Program-made: the position numbers and the translations under genes
Shown here: in pieces, positions 44,105-52,532 of the stretch
Layout of the letters: every line of letters begins with the position of its first letter
How positions within the stretch are numbered: position 1 is the first letter of the stretch
Notes under the pieces: generated by a model
Databases searched by the model: none
Seen by the model: the letters and a program-made list of their open reading frames with translations, nothing else
What the model was told of the DNA's origin: nothing
Assembly (NCBI RefSeq): GCF_000735135.1
Contig: NZ_JPLZ01000005.1
Coordinates: 223,425 to 287,424 of the forward strand
Direction: 5' to 3'
Origin: Chryseobacterium sp. FH1
Lineage (GTDB): Bacteria; Bacteroidota; Bacteroidia; Flavobacteriales; Weeksellaceae
Length of the DNA stretch: 64,000 nt

Positions 44105-46522
44105 CTACTCGTACTTCAGATATTTCACAAGGTCTACTTTTGTAGCTTGATACGCTTTGATGCTTACGACTGAGAATGTCAACAAGAGCAGAGTGACAAG
44201 ACTTAAAATGAACGGTAGAATCGGCATATCAATTCGGTAAGCAAAATCTTTCAGCCATTCATTCATCAAGTAATAACTGATTGGAATACTGATAAGGACT
44301 GCAATTAATGTAATCCAGAGAAATTGTTTTGTCAATCCCACAATCAAAGTTCTGTCTGATGCGCCAAGCGTTTTTCTGATGGCGACGTCTTTCAGTTTTT
44401 GTTCTATCATTAATGATGATAGGGCGAATAATCCGAGTAATGCTACCATTAAAACCATTGCGTTCAGGATGGTGAAAAGCGTTTGCTGTTTCTGATATTT
44501 CACAAAGGTTTTTGCAAACTGCCGGTCCAGAAAATAATAGTCGAAAGGATAACCTTGCTCCACATTATTTTGCCAATAAGTTTTCAGCCTTTTCACCGTT
44601 CCATCGATGTCATTCGGATCTATTTTCAACTGAATATTATAGACATTATATCTCTTCCATTCCGTTTCTCTGTAGTGGAAAAAGATGATTGGTTCTACCT
44701 CTGTTTTAAGATTTCGAATATTGAAATCCTTTACAACGCCTACGATTTTATACTTTTTGTTGTCAAATCCAGGTTTGATTTCATTCTTCAAAACGTCTTC
44801 ATCTTTCCAACCAAATTTTCTTACAAAAGCCTCATTAATCAACACATTATTGATGGTGTCAGATGAAAGATTCGGGTCCAGCCAACGGCCTTTTTTCAGC
44901 TTTACATTAATGAATTTAAGATAGTTATAATCCATAGAACCGTGTTGACCTTGGATACTTTTATCCATAAAATCCATATTGGAAGAACTGCTTCGTCCGC
45001 TTCCAGGAACTGCTTCTCCGTAAGAAACATCCACTACGCCTTGGATTTTTCTCATTTCGGTTTTAAGTCGTTCATATTTAAGCCAAGGTTTCGGGTCGCT
45101 TTCATTGAAGTTGATCATCATAATCTGTTTCCCGCTATAACCCAAATCTTTGTTCATCATATATTTAACTTGCTGATTGACAATCAATCCACCAATAATA
45201 AAGAATGATGAGATGATTAGTTGCAAGGTCAAAATCCCGTTTCTCAGCCATACGCCGTGTTTGCTTCTGGCGAAATTTCCTTTCAAAGTTTCTATCGCTT
45301 TAAAGTTTGAAAGATAAGTTGCCGGAATCAATCCCGAAATCAGTGTTACCATCAAAACCATCGCAAATGAATAGAAGTAAATATGCCAATCATTCATCAC
45401 CATTTCCTTGTCATAGAATTTGTTGAAGCTTGGCAGAAGCAGTTCCGTCAACGCCAAAGAAAGTAAATAGGACGCCATACAAATCAGAAAAGTCTCCAGC
45501 AAAAACTGTAAAACCAAACTCGATTTTGTACTTCCAATCGCTTTTCTTACGCCAATTTCTTTCGCCCGTTGCGAGGCTTGCGCAGTTTTTAGATTGATGA
45601 AATTAATAGCTGATAAAATGACAATCAAAACTGAAAGTGTAAACAAAATCATCATCGTTTTGAAATCTCCAGTTCCAAACCAAGACGCTTTTGCGTAGAG
45701 TTTGATTTCGTCTAAAGGTGTCAGCAAACTATTTGTGGGACCATAAAGATCAAGATATTGCTGAATTGTCATTCCAGATTCCCCTTTATCCAAACTTGCA
45801 CGGTATTCAAAAACATCTTTCACGAATTTTTTCTGTACAAATTCAGGATCTGTTCCTGGTTTAAACATAAAGAAACCAGCGTAGTTAAAATTGCCCCAAC
45901 TTGTCTCATCATTTTTAAACTGTTCTGCAGGCGGAGTGATTATGAATTCTGGTTTGATTTGGGAATTCTCTTTTGGCAATTCATAAACTGCCGTCACGAT
46001 ATAATTTTTGTTATCAAATTTTACAGTTGCGCCCGCCACATTGGTTCTCCCGAAAAGGTTTTTGGCCGCGTCCACAGAAAGTGCAATCACGCTCTCGCCT
46101 TTCAAAGCGTCCTTGTAACTTCCGGCAACCAATTTGAAAGGAAAGAATTTGAAGAAACTTTCTGTCGCAGTCATTCCATCTTTTTGGAAAACTGTTTTCA
46201 CTTTCGTTGTCATCTTCAACCCAATTCCGGAACCATTGAACAAAACGTAATCTTCAACGCCGGGAATCACTTCCTTCGCGCGCTTTGCCATTGGAACAGA
46301 AATGTTGTTTCCGTACGAGTTTTCTGGCTTGTGATAAGTCTGGAAATAAAAGATATTATCCTTCTTCGGATTCCATCTTTCGAAGGATTCTTCGTCGTTC
46401 CAGTGCATCAGGATGAGCATAAATCCAGTCAAACCGATGGTCAATCCAAAAAGATTGATGATGGTGGAAAGCCAGTTTTTTTTATAATTGATGAAGGCGA
46501 TTTTGAGCCAATTGTTGAACAT
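44105..46522 (-). CDS. Large FtsX/MacB-type ABC permease (tandem paralogue 1)
   Basis: From the ATG at 46522 the protein is 805 aa and starts MFNNWLKIAFINYKKNW like its neighbour; the longer frame from 46633 runs through a repeat and is not believed. It has the same two-half FtsX layout with SQRAKEIGVRKAIGSTKSSL and EQKLKDVAIRKTLGASDRT as coupling loops. It probably dimerises with the paralogue or replaces it for another substrate. Substrate unknown; relatives are often annotated as antimicrobial peptide transporters. Confidence 0.92.
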   Translation of the reverse strand: MFNNWLKIAFINYKKNWLSTIINLFGLTIGLTGFMLILMHWNDEESFERWNPKKDNIFYFQTYHKPENSYGNNISVPMAKRAKEVIPGVEDYVLFNGSGIGLKMTTKVKTVFQKDGMTATESFFKFFPFKLVAGSYKDALKGESVIALSVDAAKNLFGRTNVAGATVKFDNKNYIVTAVYELPKENSQIKPEFIITPPAEQFKNDETSWGNFNYAGFFMFKPGTDPEFVQKKFVKDVFEYRASLDKGESGMTIQQYLDLYGPTNSLLTPLDEIKLYAKASWFGTGDFKTMMILFTLSVLIVILSAINFINLKTAQASQRAKEIGVRKAIGSTKSSLVLQFLLETFLICMASYLLSLALTELLLPSFNKFYDKEMVMNDWHIYFYSFAMVLMVTLISGLIPATYLSNFKAIETLKGNFARSKHGVWLRNGILTLQLIISSFFIIGGLIVNQQVKYMMNKDLGYSGKQIMMINFNESDPKPWLKYERLKTEMRKIQGVVDVSYGEAVPGSGRSSSSNMDFMDKSIQGQHGSMDYNYLKFINVKLKKGRWLDPNLSSDTINNVLINEAFVRKFGWKDEDVLKNEIKPGFDNKKYKIVGVVKDFNIRNLKTEVEPIIFFHYRETEWKRYNVYNIQLKIDPNDIDGTVKRLKTYWQNNVEQGYPFDYYFLDRQFAKTFVKYQKQQTLFTILNAMVLMVALLGLFALSSLMIEQKLKDVAIRKTLGASDRTLIVGLTKQFLWITLIAVLISIPISYYLMNEWLKDFAYRIDMPILPFILSLVTLLLLTFSVVSIKAYQATKVDLVKYLKYE

Positions 46523-46634
46523 AGTTGATGGTTTATGATTGATAAACGATTTTAAAAACCTCAGAGAAACAGAATTCTGAATCTCCGAGATCATTAATAA
46601 AATGGTTGAATGAATGTTATTTTCCGTGTTCAAT

Positions 46635-46683
46635 TTCCATAGGTTTCACCTACGGCTACTGATATTGAATCCTGTCGGATTCC
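46635..46683 (+). repeat. Double-hairpin repeat TAGGTTTCACCTA, copy 2
   Basis: It has the same order as copy 1 at 41526, with GAATCC-tgtc-GGATTC as second hairpin. Both copies are in spacers of the same operon. Confidence 0.75.
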
Positions 46684-46694
46684 TTCTTACAGAA

Positions 46695-47417
46695 TTATTC
46701 AAAGTTCTTAGAATCTGCTTTTTCGAAAACATCTTTTCTTTGGGAAGAATGTTCCTCGCTGAAGATTTCGCCGTCTTTCATATTCACGATTCGTGAGGCG
46801 TAACCTGCGTCGTAAGAAGAGTGCGTCACCATCGCAATCGTGGAACCTTCTCTGTGAAGTTCAGCCAAAAGGTTCATCACCTCATTTCCGTTGGAGCTGT
46901 CGAGGTTTCCGGTTGGCTCATCGGCAAGGATTAATTTTGGTCTTGTCACCAATGCTCTTGCAACGGCCGCTCTCTGCTGTTGACCACCTGAAAGTTGCTG
47001 TGGATAATGTTTTGCTCTGTGTGCAATGTTGATTTTCTCCATAATTTCCTCTACACGTTTTTTTCTTTCTGAAGAAGAAACGCCGTTGTAGATTAGTGGA
47101 AGTTCGATATTTTCATAAACCGTAAGTTCATCAATCAAATTAAAATTCTGAAAAATGAAACCGATATTCTTCTTTCGGATGTCCGATTTTTTCTTCTCAG
47201 ATGTTCCTATTGTTTCTACCGATTCGAATTGGTAAGAACCTGAAGAAGCGCTGTCCAGAAGTCCAAGAATATTAAGAAAAGTTGATTTTCCACAACCTGA
47301 AGGTCCCATTATCGCTACAAATTCGCCTTCTTTGATGTGCAGGCTTACATTGTTCAGAGCGTTGGTTTGAACATCTTCTGTTTTATAGACTTTTGAAAGG
47401 TTTTGAATACTTATCAT
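46695..47417 (-). CDS. ABC transporter ATPase of the second export operon
   Basis: The 240-residue protein has Walker A GPSGCGKST, Q-loop FQNFNLI, signature LSGGQQQR, Walker B LILADEPTGNLD and the H-loop MVTHSSYD, all intact. It belongs to the LolD/MacB class. It starts at ATG 47417, 65 bp after the head-GIN protein gene, and feeds energy to the two large permeases downstream. About 20 residues at the C-terminus (SSQRKDVFEKADSKNFE) extend past the fold. Confidence 0.93.
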   Translation of the reverse strand: MISIQNLSKVYKTEDVQTNALNNVSLHIKEGEFVAIMGPSGCGKSTFLNILGLLDSASSGSYQFESVETIGTSEKKKSDIRKKNIGFIFQNFNLIDELTVYENIELPLIYNGVSSSERKKRVEEIMEKINIAHRAKHYPQQLSGGQQQRAAVARALVTRPKLILADEPTGNLDSSNGNEVMNLLAELHREGSTIAMVTHSSYDAGYASRIVNMKDGEIFSEEHSSQRKDVFEKADSKNFE

Positions 47418-47482
47418 TCTAATTTAGTTTTAAAGTTTGTAATTTTAGTTTTAATAAAAATTTATCAATAATCGATTATAAT

Positions 47483-48256
47483 TTAAAGCATATCGATTGT
47501 TCCGGCGGAACTCCTTGTCGCAGAGAATTTGATTCCTGATATTGTTTTATATCTGATTTTCGCCATTGAACTTGCCGAAGCTGTCAATTCTTTGGAAACA
47601 CTTAAAGTTATATTTGAAGTCGCAGATGCATTTGCTATTGCAACTTCTATCATCATTTGTTTTGCGTCGATGTCACTTGCACTTTCAGCATTAATTACTG
47701 CATTTTCGGATGAACCACTCAATTTTACACTACTTGCAGAGGTGGCATTGATCGTCAGGTTTTTAGTTTCGATCTTCCCAGAAAATCCACCTGCATTATG
47801 TGCTTTGATCTTTAAGACCGGCGATTTTGAATCTGCATAGATCTTCCCTGCGCCTTTAATTTCAAAAGTTTGTTCATTATTGTCAAAAATACTTTTCACT
47901 TTTACAATTGATGCATTGTCGACTTCTAATTTTTTCAGATTTTTAGCATAGATCACCACTTTTGTATTTGCATTTTGTAATGAAACATTGGGTCTGTATT
48001 GGACAGACAAGGTTTTATTCTTCACTTCAATTTTCAAATCACTCATATAATTGCTTGTCGCAACTGCTTTTTCTACATCTGATTTAATAATTTCCACTTC
48101 GATAGCTTGCGATGTTTTTACAGCATCAAAAGAAGATAAGTTGAAGGTTTTGGTTTCTGTTATCTGAATCCTATCCGAAAGATCACAAGCTTTTAAAATT
48201 ACCATAGACGATGCAACGCTGATGGTAAGTGAGATCAATAATAATAGTCTTTTCAT
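47483..48256 (-). CDS. Head-GIN domain (DUF2807) secreted protein
   Basis: The 257-residue protein has a signal peptide (about 1-20; a Cys at 24 leaves a lipoprotein possible). The DUF2807 beta-helix follows: FNLSSFDAVKTSQAIEVEI at the start and repeats rich in Ser/Ala/Asn (NATSASSVKLSGSS, ESASDIDAKQM). The family occurs widely in Bacteroidota, its function is poorly known. Its place inside an ABC export operon, between an S41 peptidase and the ATPase, suggests an envelope role with the transporter. Confidence 0.8.
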   Translation of the reverse strand: MKRLLLLISLTISVASSMVILKACDLSDRIQITETKTFNLSSFDAVKTSQAIEVEIIKSDVEKAVATSNYMSDLKIEVKNKTLSVQYRPNVSLQNANTKVVIYAKNLKKLEVDNASIVKVKSIFDNNEQTFEIKGAGKIYADSKSPVLKIKAHNAGGFSGKIETKNLTINATSASSVKLSGSSENAVINAESASDIDAKQMMIEVAIANASATSNITLSVSKELTASASSMAKIRYKTISGIKFSATRSSAGTIDML

Positions 48257-48325
48257 CTTTTATATAATTTTTTAGTTTCTGATTAAATTTAAAATGCATT
48301 CTTAGGTTTTGTCTGAAAGAAGGAT

Positions 48326-49732
48326 TTATTTCAGTTTATTCAGATACGCGATGGCTTCTGACAATTGAGAATCATATTTTGTTGGGTAGAGTATGTCATT
48401 CAAATTCCATTTGATCAAAATATCTGGCTTGATTCCGATTCCTACAAACTCTTCTCCACTAGGAAGAGTGACTTTTTTGGTGCAGATCCAAGCTGTTGTT
48501 TGGCCTGGTAATTCGATCTGCAGTGGCTGCCCTGTACTTCCATTGGTATAATCACCAATTCTGGTGATGTTTTTTTCGCTGTACAGGTAGATCAGAAAAT
48601 CTTCTGCCGCTGAAGCTGTATTATTATTAGTTAATATCACCGTCGGAACCAAAAATTTAAAATCCGAATGAATGATGTTAGGTTTATAATCAAAAGTATA
48701 AAATTTGCTTCCTGAGTAGGCTTTAAACAGATTGACTGCCTCTTCTTTAGTTATTCCCCATTGTGACTTTCCGCTGATAGTGTCCTGAGCCGTCAAGAAG
48801 GAACCGATTGCCCGTTCTGTCGGAATGATCTCTCTACTGTAATTTCTAGCGCCATATATCGTGTCGTTTCTCGAAAAGTATTTGGCGAGATTTAATGCGT
48901 TTTTACCGCTTCCGCCGCCATTATTACGAATATCAACAATAATCTTTTTCGCTTTTTTTAATTCAGGGAGTTTTGATTCAAAATCTTTTATTACCGATGC
49001 ATCATCAAAACTACGGACAGCAACATATGCAACGTCACCTTTCAGCCATTTGAATTCAAAATTCCCACGCTTCGGCAGCGGTATGGAACTGAGTTCCTTT
49101 TCTTCAGTCTTTGAATGTACCAAATGGATCTTTTTAAGTTCTCCTTTGGGCGTTTTGAGTTCAATATCATATTGTTCTCCACTCAATCCTGCCAGCAAAT
49201 TGTAACCAGCTGTATTGTTGAGGTCGTTTTCTGTTGAAGTAGAAATATATGGGTTTACATATTTGGTTTGGTATTCCTGCGCAGAAAATCCATTTACTTT
49301 TAAGATTTCACTTCCTACCGGAATTTCTTTTTCCTTACTTTTATTGACATCGAAAACGAAGATCCTTCCTTGCAAATTGGTCAAAAAAACACGGTAATCT
49401 CCAAAATTCGTAGTCATTATCTTACTTTGAATTTCATCGGGAAAGTACACTTTGGTATGTCCATCTTTCAGAATGGAACATAACTTTTGAAGTTCTCTAA
49501 AATATTCGTAATCGTTTTTGGTCTTCTGAACGTTTGAAATAGCTTCTTTGTACGCGGCATTCCATTTCTCCTGATCTATTTTGTACATGTATACAAAATT
49601 GTAGTTAGCTTCGCTCCAGAATTTTGAAAGTCCATAGATCTTATCATCTAGTGATAAAGTATTAGGAGTTTGGGCAGAAAAGAAATTACTGAATAAAAAA
49701 ACACAACTTAAAATTAACCACTTAGCTTTCAT
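48326..49732 (-). CDS. S41-family (tricorn/C-terminal-processing-like) peptidase
   Basis: The 468-residue secreted protein (signal peptide about 1-20, VFLFSNFFSAQ) has an N-terminal helical region and a PDZ-like segment (about 135-165, VGSEILKVNGFSAQEY). The S41 core follows, with VDIRNNGGGSGKNALNLAKYF and the nucleophile Ser in NNNTASAAEDF. GDYTNGSTGQP follows in place of the Lys-containing loop of CtpA, as in tricorn-like S41 members. It is 6 bp from the adaptor gene upstream, so it belongs to the sigma-54-type export operon and may degrade or process its cargo. Confidence 0.9.
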   Translation of the reverse strand: MKAKWLILSCVFLFSNFFSAQTPNTLSLDDKIYGLSKFWSEANYNFVYMYKIDQEKWNAAYKEAISNVQKTKNDYEYFRELQKLCSILKDGHTKVYFPDEIQSKIMTTNFGDYRVFLTNLQGRIFVFDVNKSKEKEIPVGSEILKVNGFSAQEYQTKYVNPYISTSTENDLNNTAGYNLLAGLSGEQYDIELKTPKGELKKIHLVHSKTEEKELSSIPLPKRGNFEFKWLKGDVAYVAVRSFDDASVIKDFESKLPELKKAKKIIVDIRNNGGGSGKNALNLAKYFSRNDTIYGARNYSREIIPTERAIGSFLTAQDTISGKSQWGITKEEAVNLFKAYSGSKFYTFDYKPNIIHSDFKFLVPTVILTNNNTASAAEDFLIYLYSEKNITRIGDYTNGSTGQPLQIELPGQTTAWICTKKVTLPSGEEFVGIGIKPDILIKWNLNDILYPTKYDSQLSEAIAYLNKLK

Positions 49733-49738
49733 AATTAT

Positions 49739-50980
49739 TTATTTTTGAATATCTAATATTTCATATTTCTTCAATTCAGTATAATCTGATGTAATGACCG
49801 TTTCACCTTGTTTCAATCCGGAAACCACTTCGTAATACATTTGATTTTCTCTTCCAAGGCTGATGCTTCTCTTTTCAGCTTTGTTTCCTTTTACTACGAA
49901 AATCCATTTTCCGTTCGTGTCTTTGTAGAAATTTCCTTTTGGAATCATCATACTTTGCGTATCAGCAGACAATTTCAGTTTCACGCCGAACGTCATTCCG
50001 ATTTTCAGATTTTCAGGTTTTACATCAACGAAATTAAGTTCCACAGAAAACTGTCCGTCTTTCACTTCCGGAAGAATTTTGGTAATGATGACATCGAATT
50101 GTTTTGCATTGCTTTCCAGACTTCCTTTGATGCCGTTGATTAATTTATTGATATAATACTCATCCACTTTTGCAATCAGCTTGTAACCGCCCATCAAATC
50201 AACTTTACCAATGCTTTCTCCGCTCGTCAGATTTTGTCCTAATGAAATATTAAATGATGATAATCTTCCCGAAACAGGCGACATTATCAGGAAATTATTT
50301 TTGTTGGAACGAAGAATATTCAGACTTTTTTCCATTTGATTAATGGAACTATTAATGGCGGAAAACTGAGAATTTCTGGAAGCTTTTTCACTGGAGGCAC
50401 CTTTTTCCACAATCACTTTTCTTTGTTTCTGATAATTCAGATTTTGTAAAGCGATATCATAATCGGTTTTCTTTCCAATTTCCGCATCGTACAATCTTTT
50501 TTGAAGGTTGAAAGACTGCAAAGCCGTATTGTAATCATTTTGAGACTGTAGCAACTCTTTATCCTGATTGAATTCCTGATTTTTCAACTCCAAAAGCGAA
50601 CTTCTCATCTGACTGATTTGTTGCATAATTCCCGTTTCCTGATTCAGATAATTGAATTCTGTATTCGGATTGTAAACTCTCGCGATAGGCTGTCCTTTCG
50701 TCACCATTTGTCCGTCTTCCGCAAAAATTTCTTTCACCGCGCCACCTTCTAAAACATTCACTAGGGAAGAATTGAGAGATTGCGTTTGCGCCGTCACCAT
50801 CAGCATATCTTCAAATTTTCCATTTGTCACTTCATCCGTTTGAATATCCTCCAGTTTCACATTGTAAGTTTTTTTCTGATTCAAAAAGTACCAGCCAAAA
50901 ACTGAAATCGCCAAACCAGAAAGAATGATAATCGATATTAATTTTAGTTTAGATTTCTTTTTTACTATTTTCGTATCCAT
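49739..50980 (-). CDS. HlyD-type periplasmic adaptor, first gene of second export operon
   Basis: The 413-residue protein has an N-terminal membrane helix (about 12-29), a lipoyl half around VNVLEGGAVKEIFAEDGQMV, a long coiled-coil (about 115-225), a second lipoyl half (MSPVSGRLSSFNISLGQ) and a beta-barrel. It links the FtsX permeases to the TolC protein at the end of the operon. Its ATG at 50980 lies 35 bp downstream of a sigma-54-like promoter and it is divergent from the ATPase-regulator-kinase operon. Confidence 0.9.
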   Translation of the reverse strand: MDTKIVKKKSKLKLISIIILSGLAISVFGWYFLNQKKTYNVKLEDIQTDEVTNGKFEDMLMVTAQTQSLNSSLVNVLEGGAVKEIFAEDGQMVTKGQPIARVYNPNTEFNYLNQETGIMQQISQMRSSLLELKNQEFNQDKELLQSQNDYNTALQSFNLQKRLYDAEIGKKTDYDIALQNLNYQKQRKVIVEKGASSEKASRNSQFSAINSSINQMEKSLNILRSNKNNFLIMSPVSGRLSSFNISLGQNLTSGESIGKVDLMGGYKLIAKVDEYYINKLINGIKGSLESNAKQFDVIITKILPEVKDGQFSVELNFVDVKPENLKIGMTFGVKLKLSADTQSMMIPKGNFYKDTNGKWIFVVKGNKAEKRSISLGRENQMYYEVVSGLKQGETVITSDYTELKKYEILDIQK

Positions 50981-51014
50981 ATTTTAAGATAACTTATTTA
51001 TCTACAGACTATTA

Positions 51015-51030
51015 CACAATGCAGATGCCA
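51015..51030 (-). promoter_or_regulatory. Sigma-54-like promoter of the second export operon
   Basis: On the minus strand TGGCA-N6-TTGTG matches the TGGCAC-N5-TTGCA consensus with exact spacing; only the -12 GC is GT. The predicted start near 51003 leaves a 22-base leader to the adaptor ATG. An NtrC-type activator is encoded next door. Confidence 0.6.
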
Positions 51031-51093
51031 GAGATTTATAAGTTTGTAACATTCTGAAAATGTGATTAAATATATTTTAATTAATTTTAAGAC

Positions 51094-51130
51094 TGTTCAT
51101 TATCGGACACTTTTTGTGCGAAAACGGACA
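51094..51130. promoter_or_regulatory. Tandem dyads, probable activator binding sites (enhancer)
   Basis: TGTTC-N6-GGACA (51094-51109) and TGTGC-N6-GGACA (51115-51130) are imperfect 16-bp dyads of ideal form TGTCC-N6-GGACA. They repeat at 21 bp, two helical turns, and lie about 90-130 bp upstream of the predicted sigma-54 start, the classic enhancer position. Confidence 0.6.
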
Positions 51131-51300
51131 GATGATATAATTGATGAATGATAAATGATGATTGATGACTGATGATTAAGAACTTGTTTAAAATTTAATA
51201 TCCATTGTAATAAGTTTTTGTGGATGGTAAAATAAAATGGTTTTTAATTGATTAAAGAGATTAAACACGACTGAATTGTTATAAATAAAGTCAATATAAC

Positions 51301-51356
51301 GACTCAATTAATATTAATTAGGTCACCTAGATGACTTAATTAACATTAATTGAGTC
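51301..51356. promoter_or_regulatory. 56-bp palindrome upstream of the ATPase-regulator-kinase operon
   Basis: GACTCAATTAATATTAATTA (51301-51320) is mirrored at 51337-51356 with one mismatch, around a core containing GTCA-n6-TGAC. It ends 42 bp before the ATPase ATG. It may be an operator or a cruciform-forming element; it is not a terminator. Confidence 0.65.
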
Positions 51357-51398
51357 AGTAAAAATAATTTTATTAACTTGCTTTTTCAAATCGATGAG

Positions 51399-52532
51399 AT
51401 GAATATTCAAAGATATTTAAAGAAAACAATTGAGAGAAACCTTCATAAACAAAAGGTTATTCGGATTTTCGGAACGCGACGTACCGGCAAATCCACAATG
51501 CTCAAAACTATCTTTTCGGAACATTCGGACGACGCCATCATCCTCCAAGGCGAAGATATGAACGTGCAAGAACTTTTGAAAACGCGAACAGTCAAAAACT
51601 ATGAGCGACTGATTGGCAACAAAAAACTGCTGATGATAGATGAAGCGCAAGTGGTCCCAGACATCGGGAATATCCTTAAATTGATGATTGATAATATAGA
51701 ACCGCTCAACATCATCGTCACGGGAAGCAGTAGTTTTGATTTGCAAAATTCCTCCGGACAGCCATTGGTAGGAAGAAATATGGATTTCCAAATGTTTCCA
51801 ATCGCTCAAAAAGAATTGTCTGAAACCGAAAATCTCCTTGACACCAAAAATAATCTCGAGGAAAGAATCATCTATGGAAGTTACCCCGAACTTTGGCACC
51901 TCGAAACTTTGGAAGAAAAACAAAACTACCTGAAACAGCTGGTAGAAAACTACCTTCTGAAAGACATCCTGATGTACGAAAATGTTTTAGGCTCGGATAT
52001 TCTGTACAAATTACTGCAATTGCTGGCTTTCCAGTGTGGAAATCTCGTGAGCACAACAGAACTCGGCAACGCATTACAAATCAATAAAATAACAGTTGAT
52101 AGATATTTGGATTTGCTTTCGAAAGTTTACATCATTTTTCCGATAAGTGGTTTTAGCAAAAATCTGAGAAAGGAAATCACTAAAAGTAAAAAATGGTACT
52201 TCCACGATAACGGCATCCGAAACGCGCTCATCAACAACTTCAATCTTCTTTCCCAGAGGAATGATGTTGGGCAGTTGTGGGAGCAATATTTCATCTCGGA
52301 AAGGATAAAATCCAACGCTTCCAACCTGCAATATCCGCAATATCATTTTTGGAGAACTTACGACGGACAAGAAATTGACTTGCTGGAAATAGACAATTAT
52401 CAGAACATAAAAGCTTGGGAAACCAAGTGGAAATCTGACAAGGCAAAAATTCCGACCGCATTTGCAAAAGCTTATCCAGAGGCAGAATTTACAATCATTA
52501 ACCAAAATAACTACTTAGATTTTATATCCTGA
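51399..52532 (+). CDS. AAA ATPase with DUF4143 domain, coupled to the response regulator
   Basis: From ATG 51399 (an upstream TTG at 51378 is less likely) the protein is 377 aa. Walker A is GTRRTGKST (25-33), Walker B is KLLMIDEAQ and sensor VTGSSSFDL follows. The C-terminal DUF4143 domain has a winged-helix part and a PD-(D/E)xK-like signature: Asp327 in EIDLLEID and E341-T-K343 in WETKW. Its stop codon overlaps the regulator's ATG by one base (52532), so it is translated with a two-component system, which is unusual for this family. Its role is unknown; DUF4143 genes are often horizontally spread. Confidence 0.85.
   Translation: MNIQRYLKKTIERNLHKQKVIRIFGTRRTGKSTMLKTIFSEHSDDAIILQGEDMNVQELLKTRTVKNYERLIGNKKLLMIDEAQVVPDIGNILKLMIDNIEPLNIIVTGSSSFDLQNSSGQPLVGRNMDFQMFPIAQKELSETENLLDTKNNLEERIIYGSYPELWHLETLEEKQNYLKQLVENYLLKDILMYENVLGSDILYKLLQLLAFQCGNLVSTTELGNALQINKITVDRYLDLLSKVYIIFPISGFSKNLRKEITKSKKWYFHDNGIRNALINNFNLLSQRNDVGQLWEQYFISERIKSNASNLQYPQYHFWRTYDGQEIDLLEIDNYQNIKAWETKWKSDKAKIPTAFAKAYPEAEFTIINQNNYLDFIS

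Noticed and set aside
46523..46633. N-terminal extension of 37 codons on the large permease
   Set aside because: It runs through spacer sequence; the paralogue starts at the equivalent of ATG 46522 with the same NWLKIAFINY sequence.
51101..51120. Second sigma-54 promoter toward the ATPase operon (TCGGACAC...TTGTGC)
   Set aside because: The GG to GC/GT distance is off by one base, and the same bases fit better as part of the tandem dyads.
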